From NCBI GenBank assembly GCA_020186115.1, contig WSYJ01000005.1, positions 248,001 through 312,000 of the forward strand: a stretch of DNA of 64,000 nucleotides, given 5' to 3'. Below are positions 54,701-63,816 of this stretch, piece by piece. This stretch comes from Histomonas meleagridis (taxonomy: Eukaryota; Parabasalia; Tritrichomonadida; Dientamoebidae). Position numbers and translations under genes: made by a program. The notes under the pieces are model-generated. The model worked only from the letters and a program-made list of their open reading frames with translations. It had not been told where the DNA came from and made no database searches. Within the stretch, counting starts at the first letter, position 1. Each line of letters opens with the position of its first letter.

Positions 54701-55100
54701 ATAGATGATATTCGGGATCTCGGCCATTCAAAATAAAGGCATTTTTGAACAAAATTCAATTGATAGCTATCCTAAATTCACTTTTTCTAATTCGGAAACA
54801 AATTAAATGTAAATTCTTCAATTGCTGTAAATGAATTTGGAATTTCAATGCGCTTTAATGATGTGCAGATATAAAATGCATATTTGTCAATCGTTACAAC
54901 ATTATCGCCAACACTAACTGTTTCACGTATAGAATATTAGTAAATTATAGAATAATTTTCAATTCTAGTAATTGAATTAGGAACATTAAATATTGTACTT
55001 GGATTCTTAGCATGACAACAAATAATTGTAGCCATGTTTTTACAATAAAGAATTCCATTATCATTTTCATAACATAAGCTCATATATATGATCAGCTGAA
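54700..55100 (-). pseudogene. BspA-like LRR_5 relic
   Basis: The minus strand reads AFYICTSLKRIEIPNSFTAI and EEFTF, and further up IFNVPNSITRIE, in the AF..C.SL..I.IP spacing of LRR_5/BspA repeats. Stops interrupt it, and there are no ends. It is unrelated in detail to the fragment at 14571-14830. Confidence 0.5.
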
Positions 55101-55140
55101 TTACAACGTGCTTTCTGACATGTTAAGTGAAATATAAAAA

Positions 55141-55602
55141 ATGATCCAGTTCGTCCTTATGTTCAACAAAATGGGAAAGATAAGAATTGCAAAATGGTAT
55201 AACCAAGTACCACAAAAAGAGAGGCAGTCAATAGCACGTGAAGTAATGCGTCTTGTTCTTCGTCGTCAGAGTCAAGATTGCCAATTTATAGAATGGAAGG
55301 AAAGCAAGCTTGTTTATACTCGCTATGCTTCACTGTTCTTCCTTTTCGCAGTTGATTCAACTGATAATGAAATATTTATTCTTGATATTATTCATTTCTT
55401 TGTTGAAGCACTTGATATGTTCTTTGGAGATGCATGTGAAATAGATATAATATTTAGTTTTTATTACATATATATGCTGCTTGATGAAATTATCCTTGGT
55501 GGTGAAATCTTTGAAAATAATGCAAGAAACGCTATCGAGAGTCTTGTTAACCAACATCAACTTATTGAAGAAAACGAAGGAGAAAAGGCATGTCAGCTAT
55601 AA
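55141..55602 (+). CDS. Clathrin adaptor complex small (sigma) subunit, AP-1-like
   Basis: The 153-residue protein is a longin-fold sigma chain. MIQFVLMFNKMGKIRIAKWY opens as in AP-1/AP-2 sigma. Further blocks are VYTRYASLFFLFAVD, LDIIHFFVEALDMFFGDACE and IDIIFSFYYIYMLLDEIILGGEI. The GGEI ending and G-D-A-C-E-I-D-I-I-F favour sigma-1 (AP-1, trans-Golgi/endosome) over sigma-2. Length is normal. It is followed 225 bp later by the PQ-loop gene on the same strand. The stop TATAAAAC carries TAAA. Confidence 0.92.
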   Translation: MIQFVLMFNKMGKIRIAKWYNQVPQKERQSIAREVMRLVLRRQSQDCQFIEWKESKLVYTRYASLFFLFAVDSTDNEIFILDIIHFFVEALDMFFGDACEIDIIFSFYYIYMLLDEIILGGEIFENNARNAIESLVNQHQLIEENEGEKACQL

Positions 55603-55826
55603 AACTTGGAAAAGTTTTTAATAAATTTAATGTAACACAAAATTTTTAATAAGAATTCTTTCAAAATATTTCGAAGCAATATTTTTAATGATTAGATTTA
55701 TCATGTTTAAACATGTTTATCTTTAAAAAGCGTTTTGCTAGTGGTCACTTCACAGGACCGTAAACTGAAAAAATGACTTTTTGAAATGTTTATTTTTGGG
55801 TTCTTTTTTCCAAGAAAAAAAGCTGA

Positions 55827-56738
55827 ATGGATGATCAAATAGGTTACGAATATTCTTGGAGTGGTTTTCTTGATTATATAAATTGTTATCATGAAGTCAA
55901 ACCAATATGGATTGCAGTTGGTGCATGTATTTTTGTAGGAACAGTTTTATCTCTGATTCCTCAAATCTTTCGAATCATAAGGGCAAAGTCTTCTTATGGA
56001 ATTAGCCCAATATTCGCTTTGATTACATCGCTTGGGCAATTTCTAACAGTTATTAATATAATTTGCCTTCATAATGCAGATTTTTATGGAATTGTTCAAA
56101 TTTCTTTAGCAAGAACAGTCCCTCGTTTTCTCACATTCTTGAATTGTTTTAGCTTATGGTATGTATACCTTATTGTTGTGTTTCTTGTAATGATATTTTT
56201 TGATAAACGACCAAACCCAAATAGAAATGAAAACAATATCAAAAGAGAATGGACATTTTCTGTTATTATTGAAATTATTATTCTAACATCAGGTGTTGTA
56301 TTCTTTTTAGCTTTCATTATATGTTCAGTCAAAGCAGGTTTTGGATCAGATATTGTTTTGGCACTAGGAAAGTTCTGTGGTTCTGCATCTTCAGTTCTTT
56401 CCATTTGTCAGTATCTTCCACAATTCATCACCACATGTAAGATCAAAGATAACGGATCACTATCACTTGTAACACTTCTGATTCAAGCTCCAGGTGGAAC
56501 AATCAATGCACTTTTCATGATTTTTGGACAGGGTGAACATTGGACCACATGGTTGCCCGTTTTGCTATCTGCACTTCAGCAATTCATGCTCTTAGGTATC
56601 TGCATCTATTTCAAGGTACGAAATAAAATACTTAACGCAGATGACGAAAGTATAACGATTTCAAAATCAGAAAAATTTACGCAAATGGATATAAATCCAC
56701 AACCAATCCTATCAGAACAACAAAAACAAATACAATAA
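55827..56738 (+). CDS. PQ-loop repeat seven-TM membrane protein
   Basis: The 303-residue protein has about seven hydrophobic segments. The first PQ-loop is LIPQIFRIIRAKSSYGIS (about residues 46-63). The second is YLPQFITTCKIKDNGSLSLV (about 206-225). Family members (YPQ/cystinosin/SWEET relatives) export amino acids or sugars from lysosome-like compartments or across the plasma membrane. The tail is polar (LSEQQKQIQ). An ACTTTTTG motif lies about 45 bp upstream (55776-55783). Which solute it carries cannot be read from the sequence. The stop lies in CAATAAAG. Confidence 0.88.
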   Translation: MDDQIGYEYSWSGFLDYINCYHEVKPIWIAVGACIFVGTVLSLIPQIFRIIRAKSSYGISPIFALITSLGQFLTVINIICLHNADFYGIVQISLARTVPRFLTFLNCFSLWYVYLIVVFLVMIFFDKRPNPNRNENNIKREWTFSVIIEIIILTSGVVFFLAFIICSVKAGFGSDIVLALGKFCGSASSVLSICQYLPQFITTCKIKDNGSLSLVTLLIQAPGGTINALFMIFGQGEHWTTWLPVLLSALQQFMLLGICIYFKVRNKILNADDESITISKSEKFTQMDINPQPILSEQQKQIQ

Positions 56739-56977
56739 AGAAAATCTTTTCGAAATACTGCAGATTTTTTCCACCATGGTAATGTGATGTGAAAAACATG
56801 ATGCTGATTTAAACGATGTCACTTTTTGTGTAAACCGCAATTTTTTTTTTTAATTCAAAATAATTATTTTGGTGAAAATCTTCCCAAATAACCATTCAGC
56901 TCGCACCTTGTTGGCTTATTTCAAAATAAATTATAACAAACAAAATGCTAAGAGAAAGAATAGTAATTGGAGTTTAT

Positions 56978-57340
56978 TTACTCTGTAACTACTGAAACTT
57001 CTACGTGAACTTCTGGTTCAAGTCCAATTTGTGTAACTTGTTTAACAGCTGCTGGTGTTCCGACAAAATCAATAACACGCTTGTAGATACGAAGTTCAAG
57101 ATGATCATATGTTTCAGTACCATTACCGCATGGTGCTCTGCGTGTTGTAATCCTAAGGCGGCGACGTGGCATTGGAATTGGTCCACGAACCTTAAGATGT
57201 TCAGCCTTAAGTTTTTGAGTTAAATTATTGCAAACTTTTTGGAGGTTTGGAAGCTTAGAAGATGTGATTGTAAGACGGATACGTTGCTGAGCTTGGGATT
57301 GTGCGACTTCTTTCTTTTCGTCACCTGTTGGGATGCTCAT
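56978..57340 (-). CDS. RPS20: 40S ribosomal protein S20 (uS10)
   Basis: Start taken at the inner Met (57338-57340, MSIPTGDEKK), giving 120 residues, the normal S20 length; the longer frame from 57364 adds eight residues that look non-native. Landmarks are IRLTITSSKLPNLQKVCNNL, KVRGPIPMPRRRLRITTRRA, CGNGTETYDHLELRIYKRVI and a C-terminal GLEPEVHVEV. It is a component of the 40S head near the mRNA channel. A CCTTT lies just upstream of the chosen ATG and a CAAAAAGT motif at 57394-57401, about 55 bp upstream. The stop lies in GAGTAAATAAAC (double TAAA). Confidence 0.95.
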   Translation of the reverse strand: MSIPTGDEKKEVAQSQAQQRIRLTITSSKLPNLQKVCNNLTQKLKAEHLKVRGPIPMPRRRLRITTRRAPCGNGTETYDHLELRIYKRVIDFVGTPAAVKQVTQIGLEPEVHVEVSVVTE

Positions 57341-57649
57341 CCACAGAAAGGCCGGACAAACCAACAGAATTTTTCAATTGTTTGTAAATCTAACAAAAAG
57401 TTTATAAGTCAAGAAAGATTTTTTTGCAAGAAATCTCAATTACTCAAATACAAGTTAAAATATGAATTTGCAAAAACATTTAAGAAATTATAATTATTCC
57501 TTTTCTACTATATATTTGTTAAAATCTTTTTTGAACAAATTATCAAAAATGAAAATATGATCAAGAAATCAATGTTAAAAACAAAAATTAATCAGACTTA
57601 AGAAGGTGCAAATGCGTAACATTAATAATTACATTTAAAATCAAAATGT

Positions 57650-58288
57650 TTACTCTGATTTTTTATGGGTTCCACAAATGAACTTGTGTAAATTTTCAAG
57701 GAAACCACGTGTGTACTGATAAAACTTTGGATGGAAAAGAATTCCAGGTGCGAGGATGAGTAAATGAGTTATCACAAGAATGGTGTTGAATGTTCCACAA
57801 ACCCAAAAGAAGATAAACATAAAGAGGAACACTGCAATTGCTAACAAAATTCCTTGAGGTGTAGAATCAAAAAGAAGCCTATTAACAGCGGAATACCCAA
57901 ATGATGCAACACTTGCAATTATCTCGCAGAATGGTTCCAATGGATAGATACGGTTGGGATCTCCTTCAGCACCTTTATCAATGGGTGGGAATAATTTTTC
58001 TGTAATGAAATCACCAAACAAATGATAAATTATTTCAATGATATACCTAAAAGTGATTATCATGGATAAGACAGAAAGAAAACCAAGTTCTCCTGTGCCA
58101 GTGAATAAGAAAACTAATTCGACAATTATTAAGAAGATCAACATTGGAATTGGTCTTCTCCAGAAAAGCATTCCTTGAATATTCTCATAGATAGAAGTAT
58201 ATGGTTCAAGACTTTTTTTAATGTCTTGCATTTGGAATCTTTGCTTTTCGTGTTCCTGTGCTGCTGCCGACTTTTCTTCTGTCATCAA
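57650..58288 (-). CDS. Reticulon-homology ER membrane protein
   Basis: The 212-residue protein has two pairs of long hydrophobic hairpins: first pair about residues 45-90 (MLIFLIIVELVFLFTGTG, LSVLSMIITFRYIIEII), second pair about 145-190 (GILLAIAVFLFMFIFFWVCG). A cytosolic N-terminus with IYENIQGMLFWRRPIP precedes them. The W-R-R-P entry and paired hairpins fit the reticulon/ARL6IP1/RETREG group, which curves ER membrane. The C-terminus THKKSE is not a clean KKXX. An ACTTTTTG motif lies about 24 bp upstream of the start (58312-58319). The stop is followed by the TAAA pattern. The exact subfamily is not certain. Confidence 0.72.
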   Translation of the reverse strand: MMTEEKSAAAQEHEKQRFQMQDIKKSLEPYTSIYENIQGMLFWRRPIPMLIFLIIVELVFLFTGTGELGFLSVLSMIITFRYIIEIIYHLFGDFITEKLFPPIDKGAEGDPNRIYPLEPFCEIIASVASFGYSAVNRLLFDSTPQGILLAIAVFLFMFIFFWVCGTFNTILVITHLLILAPGILFHPKFYQYTRGFLENLHKFICGTHKKSE

Positions 58289-58907
58289 GAAATTGTCAAT
58301 TCAAATTTATAACTTTTTGTATTAATTCAAATTGAAAGAAATTATATACTTTATGTCATTACTTTTGATCACTTATTTGGTCGATTCAAGTACACAATAT
58401 CGAAGTTTAATTTTTTGTTATCTAATGGTAATATAAAACTTAATTCTGTAAATTAAAAATGGAGAACTAGCGTTTTTTCTGGTAATTTTAATTCTAAAAT
58501 CTCCCTTCTTCAATTTTTTTTAAAATAGCATTTGTAATTTGTTTAAAAAATATTTCAAACTGGTACAAATTTATTTTAATTATTCTCTAACATTCTACTC
58601 GAGTAGGGTAAAAATGTTTTTTGGTACAAAATGTAAAATTCTTGTATAATTTTACATTTAGTAAAATGCCAAAATGATATAGTTTATTTTATTATTTTTG
58701 TTTTGAATAATGTCATAACTTTGACTTTATGTGGGGATTTACTGTGTTATGACTAATCAACCCATAGCACATAAAATGAAATGTTTTTTAAGATTCAATA
58801 TACGGGGCGCCCTGACAAATTACTTTCCCCTCACAAAACTCAGATATTTAAATGGTATCGTTTCATTATCGTTTACAATTTTGAAAAAAGAAAAAAAATA
58901 ACTTGTT
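58289..58907. other. Divergent intergenic region
   Basis: Between the reticulon-like and Rab genes. There is a GC-rich GGGGCGCCC spot at 58805-58812, also seen at 49473-49481 upstream of Trm1 (GGGGCGCCC). No gene recognised. Confidence 0.45.
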
Positions 58908-59489
58908 ATGCAATCAGACACATCTTCAAAAGTCATTATGCTTGGTGATTCTTCTGTTGGGAAAAGTAGTATTGTTTTTCAACTCTTCAAAAAAAAATTC
59001 AAAGAACAAAATGAACCAACTATTGGTGCATCATATATTTCTCACAGTTTTATGACTGAAAGTGGTACTTTTGTCCTCCATATTTGGGATACAGCTGGAC
59101 AGGAACGCTACAGATCAATAATTCCAATGTATTCCCGTGGATGCTCTGCCTCGATTTTTGTTTTTTCTATTGATATGCGTGAAAGTTTTGATAATTTACC
59201 AACGTGGTTTGAAATGTTAGAATTAGAATGTGGCCAATCTTGTAGAAAATATGTTGTTGCAAATAAAATTGATCTTGATCCAAAATCACCTTTAATTGAA
59301 GAAGCAAAGAAATTTTGTGAAGAAAGAAAATGTCCATTTTTTGCTACAACAGCAAAAGATCATTCAATGGTTTTATCACTGTTTCAAGCAGTTGCAAGTG
59401 ATTTATCAAATGAAATTGACACAGCGCGTCGTTCTGAAGCAATTCAACTATCAAATACAAACGCTAAGAAAAATAAGTGTTGTGGTTAG
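58908..59489 (+). CDS. Rab small GTPase, Rab5/Rab-like
   Basis: The 193-residue protein has P-loop GDSSVGKSS, switch [31 protein letters not shown] and a degenerate G5 (TTAKDHS). It ends KKNKCCG with a CC prenylation pair. The T-I-G-A-S-Y switch is Rab5/Rab22-like, suggesting early-endosome traffic, but trichomonads have many divergent Rabs, so the subgroup is tentative. A 150-bp TTC microsatellite begins about 75 bp past the stop. There is no TAAA at the stop (GGTTAGTT). Confidence 0.9.
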   Translation: MQSDTSSKVIMLGDSSVGKSSIVFQLFKKKFKEQNEPTIGASYISHSFMTESGTFVLHIWDTAGQERYRSIIPMYSRGCSASIFVFSIDMRESFDNLPTWFEMLELECGQSCRKYVVANKIDLDPKSPLIEEAKKFCEERKCPFFATTAKDHSMVLSLFQAVASDLSNEIDTARRSEAIQLSNTNAKKNKCCG

Positions 59490-59563
59490 TTGCAATTTTA
59501 CTTGAATCATATATTTGCATGTTTGTATTGTCTTTATGTAAATGTATTTTTTTTTTTTTTTTT

Positions 59564-59721
59564 CTTCTTCTTCTTCTTCTTCTTCTTCTTCTTCTTCTTC
59601 TTCTTCTTCTTCTTCTTCTTCTTCTTCTTCTTCTTCTTCTTCTTCTTCTTCTTCTTCTTCTTCTTCTTCTTCTTCTTCTTCTTCTTCTTCTTCTTCTTCT
59701 TCTTCTTCTTCTTCTTCTTCT
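59564..59721. repeat. (TTC)n/(GAA)n microsatellite
   Basis: About 52 uninterrupted TTC triplets follow a run of 17 T. All open frames through it are artefacts (poly-Ser, poly-Leu, poly-Phe, poly-Arg). Long homopurine-homopyrimidine mirror repeats can adopt triplex DNA. Confidence 0.97.
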
Positions 59722-60008
59722 TTTCTTTTCAGAACACAAATGTTGGATATGAATTTTTTTTGTTTTTATATAAATCTATTCAAGTAAAAAGATATCATTA
59801 ATTATCAAATCTTCATTACATTATTACAATTATTACAATTGTTTTGTGAAAATGCCATAAATAATATTAATTGTTTGTTTTTTGAAAATCAAATCATCAT
59901 GAACAATTTTCTTTTCATCAAATTTGCACTTATTTTATAAATCACCTTCTGCGATATTTTTCTTTCAGATATATTAAAATGCTGAACAATTTACATTATG
60001 AAAATTTA
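59722..60008. other. Intergenic
   Basis: 3' flank between convergent genes; nothing recognised. Confidence 0.5.
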
Positions 60009-62873
60009 TTAAAACAAAGAATTATCGGATGAAAAAGTTATATTTGGTTCTGTTTCCTCAAAGTTTCTTTTCGATGGAAGAGTAATCTTCGAAGGCAAAC
60101 ATCCACTAATGGACTGCAGCCTTCTTGAGCACACAGCAAGTAGCAGTAGAGGCCTCAGAGATGTAACATCTGCCGCTGACTTCGATTTCTCGATTTTAGG
60201 GAATTTCGAAATGAGAATCTTTTCTTTCCTCATAAGTTCGAGTTTTCTGATGATTTCTCTATGCCCAATCCCAGCAAGAAGTGCTTCTTCAAGTAAGAAA
60301 CGAAGTTCTTTTTGATTTTGAACGGGTTCAACTCCATCAAGAATCTGACGATAAATTGATCTGCCCCATAATTCCCATTCATCTGAGTTTCTGGCCTTTG
60401 TTTGCATAGAACCTGATTTCTTTTTTTCTTTAGATAGCTCATCTTTGATATGTTTTGTTTCTTTCTTGAGTCTATCGTTCTCTATCGTTAAATCGTTGTT
60501 TTTCTGTAAAACCGCCGAAACCGTACTGAGAATTGACGAGCTTTGTTTGATGCCAAATTTTTTCCTTGTTTCATAGGCATCTTTTTTGATAAAAAGTTCG
60601 TCTTCCTTCTTCTTCATTGCTAACTCAAGCTCCATGAAGATTTTTGCGATGTTTTCCTCGTTACTAATTATTATTCCATAATATTTTTCAAGAATGGACA
60701 CCAATCCTTCCTTCACAACTTCACTCTGTACGTCATTGGTTTGCTTTTCAGCTTCAACCCTCCTCTTCATCATATGAGCGCTTTCTTTATCTGCTGAATT
60801 TTTGATATCAATTTGACGCTGGAGAGCCGCAAGCTTAAGGATAAGCGAGCGCTCGCTTATTTTTACCCGTGTTAACTCTACAGAAAGTTCGGCCTTTTGT
60901 TTTGCTAATAATTCTTTTTCAGCACTTATTTTCTGTTTACTCTCATTCAATTCTTTGATTTCACTTTCAAGATCGCAAACCAATAAATCATAACGATTTG
61001 AAAGTTCAGCATTTCTTTTGTTTAGATCTTCTAATCCTTTCTTATTTTGATTCTCCATTAACTCGAGCTTTTCTTTTAGCGAATCTTTCGCTTTTCGGAG
61101 TTTGTTTTCCGTTCTCTGATATTGATCAAGTTGATCATTTTGTTTCTTTAAAGTACTTTTCATTCGCTTAAGATTTGAAATAAGTGTTTTGTTCTCAGAT
61201 GCAACAAGCAAAAACTTTTCTTGAAGGCTTTTTTCAAGGCGAATTGTGTCGTTTTGGATATTCTTAAAATTATTGATTTCTTCATTTTTCTCTTGGAGCT
61301 TGCATGTGTTGTCCTCGATTGTTTGCTCGAGTTTTGCGATAGTTTCGTCTTTAGATTTGAGGGTTGATTTGAGATTTTCAATTTCTCTTACATTATTAGA
61401 TTGTTCTGAATTAAATGCTTCAACAACATTGTTAAGCTCGTTGCTGATTTTGTCAAATTCCTCTTTACTTAAAATATTTTGGTTTTGTTTCAATTCATCA
61501 ATTTGACTTTGTAATAAATCATTGAGTTTTACAACTTCGTTAATTCGTGCAAAAAGTTCTTCATCATTGAAATTATTTAGATCTAAAATTTTTCTTATTT
61601 CTTCAATTAATTCTTCTTTTGAATTTTTCCATTCTTGTAGTTCATAAAGTTGTTTTTCAAGATCTTCTATTTCCTCAGATGAAAGAGAACTTTGTCTAAT
61701 CTCTTTAAGCTTATTTGTAAGTTGATCAATGTGATTTGATTGAAGAGAATTAACTTGGACCACCCCAACAAATAAAGCATACAATTCTCGAAAGTTGGAA
61801 TTTTCAATTATGTGATCAATCTGTTGCAAATAATCATTAAATTCGGAAGGATCAAATATAGATTTCCCTGTTGAAAGCTTAGGTATTTTTAGTTCAATCA
61901 TATTTTCATCAATAAATCGACCTATTCTTGCACATTGTGTATGAAGTGCAGTGCGTAACGAAGTGTCTTGTGTAAGGGGAACAGTGTTAAAAGTTTGTTT
62001 TTCCGAACTTGCAATATTATTAATAAATCTCATTGAACCTTCTAATTGTTCAAGAAGCATTAAATAGTGCTGGTCTTGACTAAGGCGTTCATTTTTGCTT
62101 TCACCCTCTTTAAGTTTCTCATATCTTTCAGCAAGCCATTTGATAGATGTAATTATATCTTCTTCTTTCTTTAAATCCTCTGGTATAACATTTAAAATAT
62201 CCTCTTTGAATTGATTAAATTCAGATTGAATTTGTCGAACTTCGCTTTGAGATGATTTCAAAATATCATCTTTTTCATTTTGTAGTTCCCTAATTTTTCT
62301 CTCTGAAAACTGAAGAACAGAATCAACTTGATTGACGATATTATACAAAGTTTCTTTTTGATGTGATAATAATGAAATTGAATCTGCTTGGATTTTAAAA
62401 ATTTCTTCAAAGTTGGAGTTAGCCTGTTCATTATTAGGAGAAAGCTCTGAGTGTGCTTGTGATTTTAATAGATTTTTTAATTCATTGTTTTCATTTTGAA
62501 GTTTAGAATTTTCTGCTTGTAATGTTTTTGAATTTAATTCTACTTCATTTAGATCAAGCATAAGCTTGGAATAAGAAGCATTTAGCTCATTAGATTGTTT
62601 TTTTAGATTGCCGAATTTGCTTTTATATTTTTCTTTTCTTGATCTTTGGATATTTTCAATTTTTGCTAGATCTTCATATTCATGTTTAATTTTGATGTTT
62701 TCTTTTTGAAGCTTTTTGTTGACATTTTTTATATTGTGGATATTTTCATTTAATGAAAGTATAATATTTTTAATGTCATCAAAAGAATGGACTTCATAAG
62801 AAAACTGAGCAGACATGAATGAATAAATTTTATCAAGTTCTTGTATATCGTTTTGATGACTTTCTGTTTCCAT
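60009..62873 (-). CDS. Large coiled-coil protein
   Basis: The 954-residue protein is coiled coil over most of its length (about residues 35-260, 370-720 and 790-860), with heptads such as LSKEEFDKISNELNNVVEAF and LEDLNKRNAELSNRYDLLV. A non-coiled conserved-looking segment lies near residues 845-905 (WELWGRSIYRQILDG, EALLAGIGHREIIRKLELM). The C-terminal tail is Pro/Ser-rich. There is no membrane anchor. Golgin, centrosomal or flagellar-root roles are all possible for such a protein; none can be chosen from the sequence. It is divergent from the nucleoplasmin-like gene with only 114 bp between starts and a shared ACTTTTTG at 62937-62944. Confidence 0.85.
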   Translation of the reverse strand: METESHQNDIQELDKIYSFMSAQFSYEVHSFDDIKNIILSLNENIHNIKNVNKKLQKENIKIKHEYEDLAKIENIQRSRKEKYKSKFGNLKKQSNELNASYSKLMLDLNEVELNSKTLQAENSKLQNENNELKNLLKSQAHSELSPNNEQANSNFEEIFKIQADSISLLSHQKETLYNIVNQVDSVLQFSERKIRELQNEKDDILKSSQSEVRQIQSEFNQFKEDILNVIPEDLKKEEDIITSIKWLAERYEKLKEGESKNERLSQDQHYLMLLEQLEGSMRFINNIASSEKQTFNTVPLTQDTSLRTALHTQCARIGRFIDENMIELKIPKLSTGKSIFDPSEFNDYLQQIDHIIENSNFRELYALFVGVVQVNSLQSNHIDQLTNKLKEIRQSSLSSEEIEDLEKQLYELQEWKNSKEELIEEIRKILDLNNFNDEELFARINEVVKLNDLLQSQIDELKQNQNILSKEEFDKISNELNNVVEAFNSEQSNNVREIENLKSTLKSKDETIAKLEQTIEDNTCKLQEKNEEINNFKNIQNDTIRLEKSLQEKFLLVASENKTLISNLKRMKSTLKKQNDQLDQYQRTENKLRKAKDSLKEKLELMENQNKKGLEDLNKRNAELSNRYDLLVCDLESEIKELNESKQKISAEKELLAKQKAELSVELTRVKISERSLILKLAALQRQIDIKNSADKESAHMMKRRVEAEKQTNDVQSEVVKEGLVSILEKYYGIIISNEENIAKIFMELELAMKKKEDELFIKKDAYETRKKFGIKQSSSILSTVSAVLQKNNDLTIENDRLKKETKHIKDELSKEKKKSGSMQTKARNSDEWELWGRSIYRQILDGVEPVQNQKELRFLLEEALLAGIGHREIIRKLELMRKEKILISKFPKIEKSKSAADVTSLRPLLLLAVCSRRLQSISGCLPSKITLPSKRNFEETEPNITFSSDNSLF

Positions 62874-62987
62874 TAATTTTTTGGTAAAAATTGTAAACGT
62901 AAACTCAATAAATAGTTTACATTAAACAAACTCTGCACTTTTTGTTTACAAATAATAGAATTTCACATCACATGTCGGTTTAATAAT

Positions 62988-63380
62988 ATGAACAGCGAAT
63001 TTATTGAAATTCCTGTTTTCTGGAGTCAAACAATTAAACCTGGAGAACCAGTTTCTGTTTGTTTTCCAGACGATGCTATGCTCACAATTACAAGTGCTTG
63101 TATCCCAAATCCTACATCAAATTCAATAACACGTTTGAAATCACATGTCGAAAGCCTTATATTCAAATCTGATGAAGATGTAAAATCTATAACATCAGAT
63201 TTACTTATTGCCACATTTATTCCAAATGTTAAGGAATTTCAAAACTTAGCGTTGGTTTACTCTCCTCTAAACATGATTGAACTTTGTGCAGATGGTCCAG
63301 ATGAAGTTCATCTAGTTGGACATCTTACGCCATTTGTTGATGATTCAGATGCTTTATTTGAAGAGGAAGAAGAAGAATAA
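62988..63380 (+). CDS. Nucleoplasmin-like histone chaperone
   Basis: The 130-residue protein is a single nucleoplasmin-like (NPL) domain: FWSQTIKPGEPVSV at the start, SACIPNP, ATFIPNVKEFQNLALVYS, and EVHLVGHLTPF near the end. An acidic tail follows (DDSDALFEEEEEE). NPL domains form pentamers and bind histones through acidic tracts. In FKBP39/46-type proteins the same domain precedes an FKBP domain, which is absent here. The stop lies in GAATAAAC. Confidence 0.8.
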   Translation: MNSEFIEIPVFWSQTIKPGEPVSVCFPDDAMLTITSACIPNPTSNSITRLKSHVESLIFKSDEDVKSITSDLLIATFIPNVKEFQNLALVYSPLNMIELCADGPDEVHLVGHLTPFVDDSDALFEEEEEE

Positions 63381-63816
63381 ACATTTTAAAATATCTTATT
63401 CTTTTCATGCAATAAATTCATATATGTTACACTAAATATATATTTATTTTATGTAAAATTGTCGGTGGATTTCAATTGTTCTCAAGAAAATTGAAAGAAA
63501 TTTTTGAAAAACTTTTGTGTGCACTTTCTTCCGAAGAATGTTATGAAAATATATTTATTTTGGTCGTACTGAATAATATCTGGATGGTTTAGTATTAATG
63601 TATATTAAAAAATGAAATTATCAATGTATATTGGATATGAAAAATTGTTGTATAATAATTTTTGCTTTATATATTAATGAATAAAGATTCATTTCCCAAA
63701 TAAATATTATCCAAATGTTTTAATGTTAAAGAAAAAACATTTAAAAAGTATTAACATATGAAAATATTATTAATTCTTTTTTTATATATTAAAAACAAAA
63801 GTTTTATTATATATAT
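63381..63816. other. Intergenic
   Basis: Between convergent 3' ends. AT-rich, nothing recognised. Confidence 0.5.

Noticed and set aside
59464-59801. Poly-Arg, poly-Ser, poly-Leu and poly-Phe frames
   Set aside because: All are translations of the TTC/GAA microsatellite.
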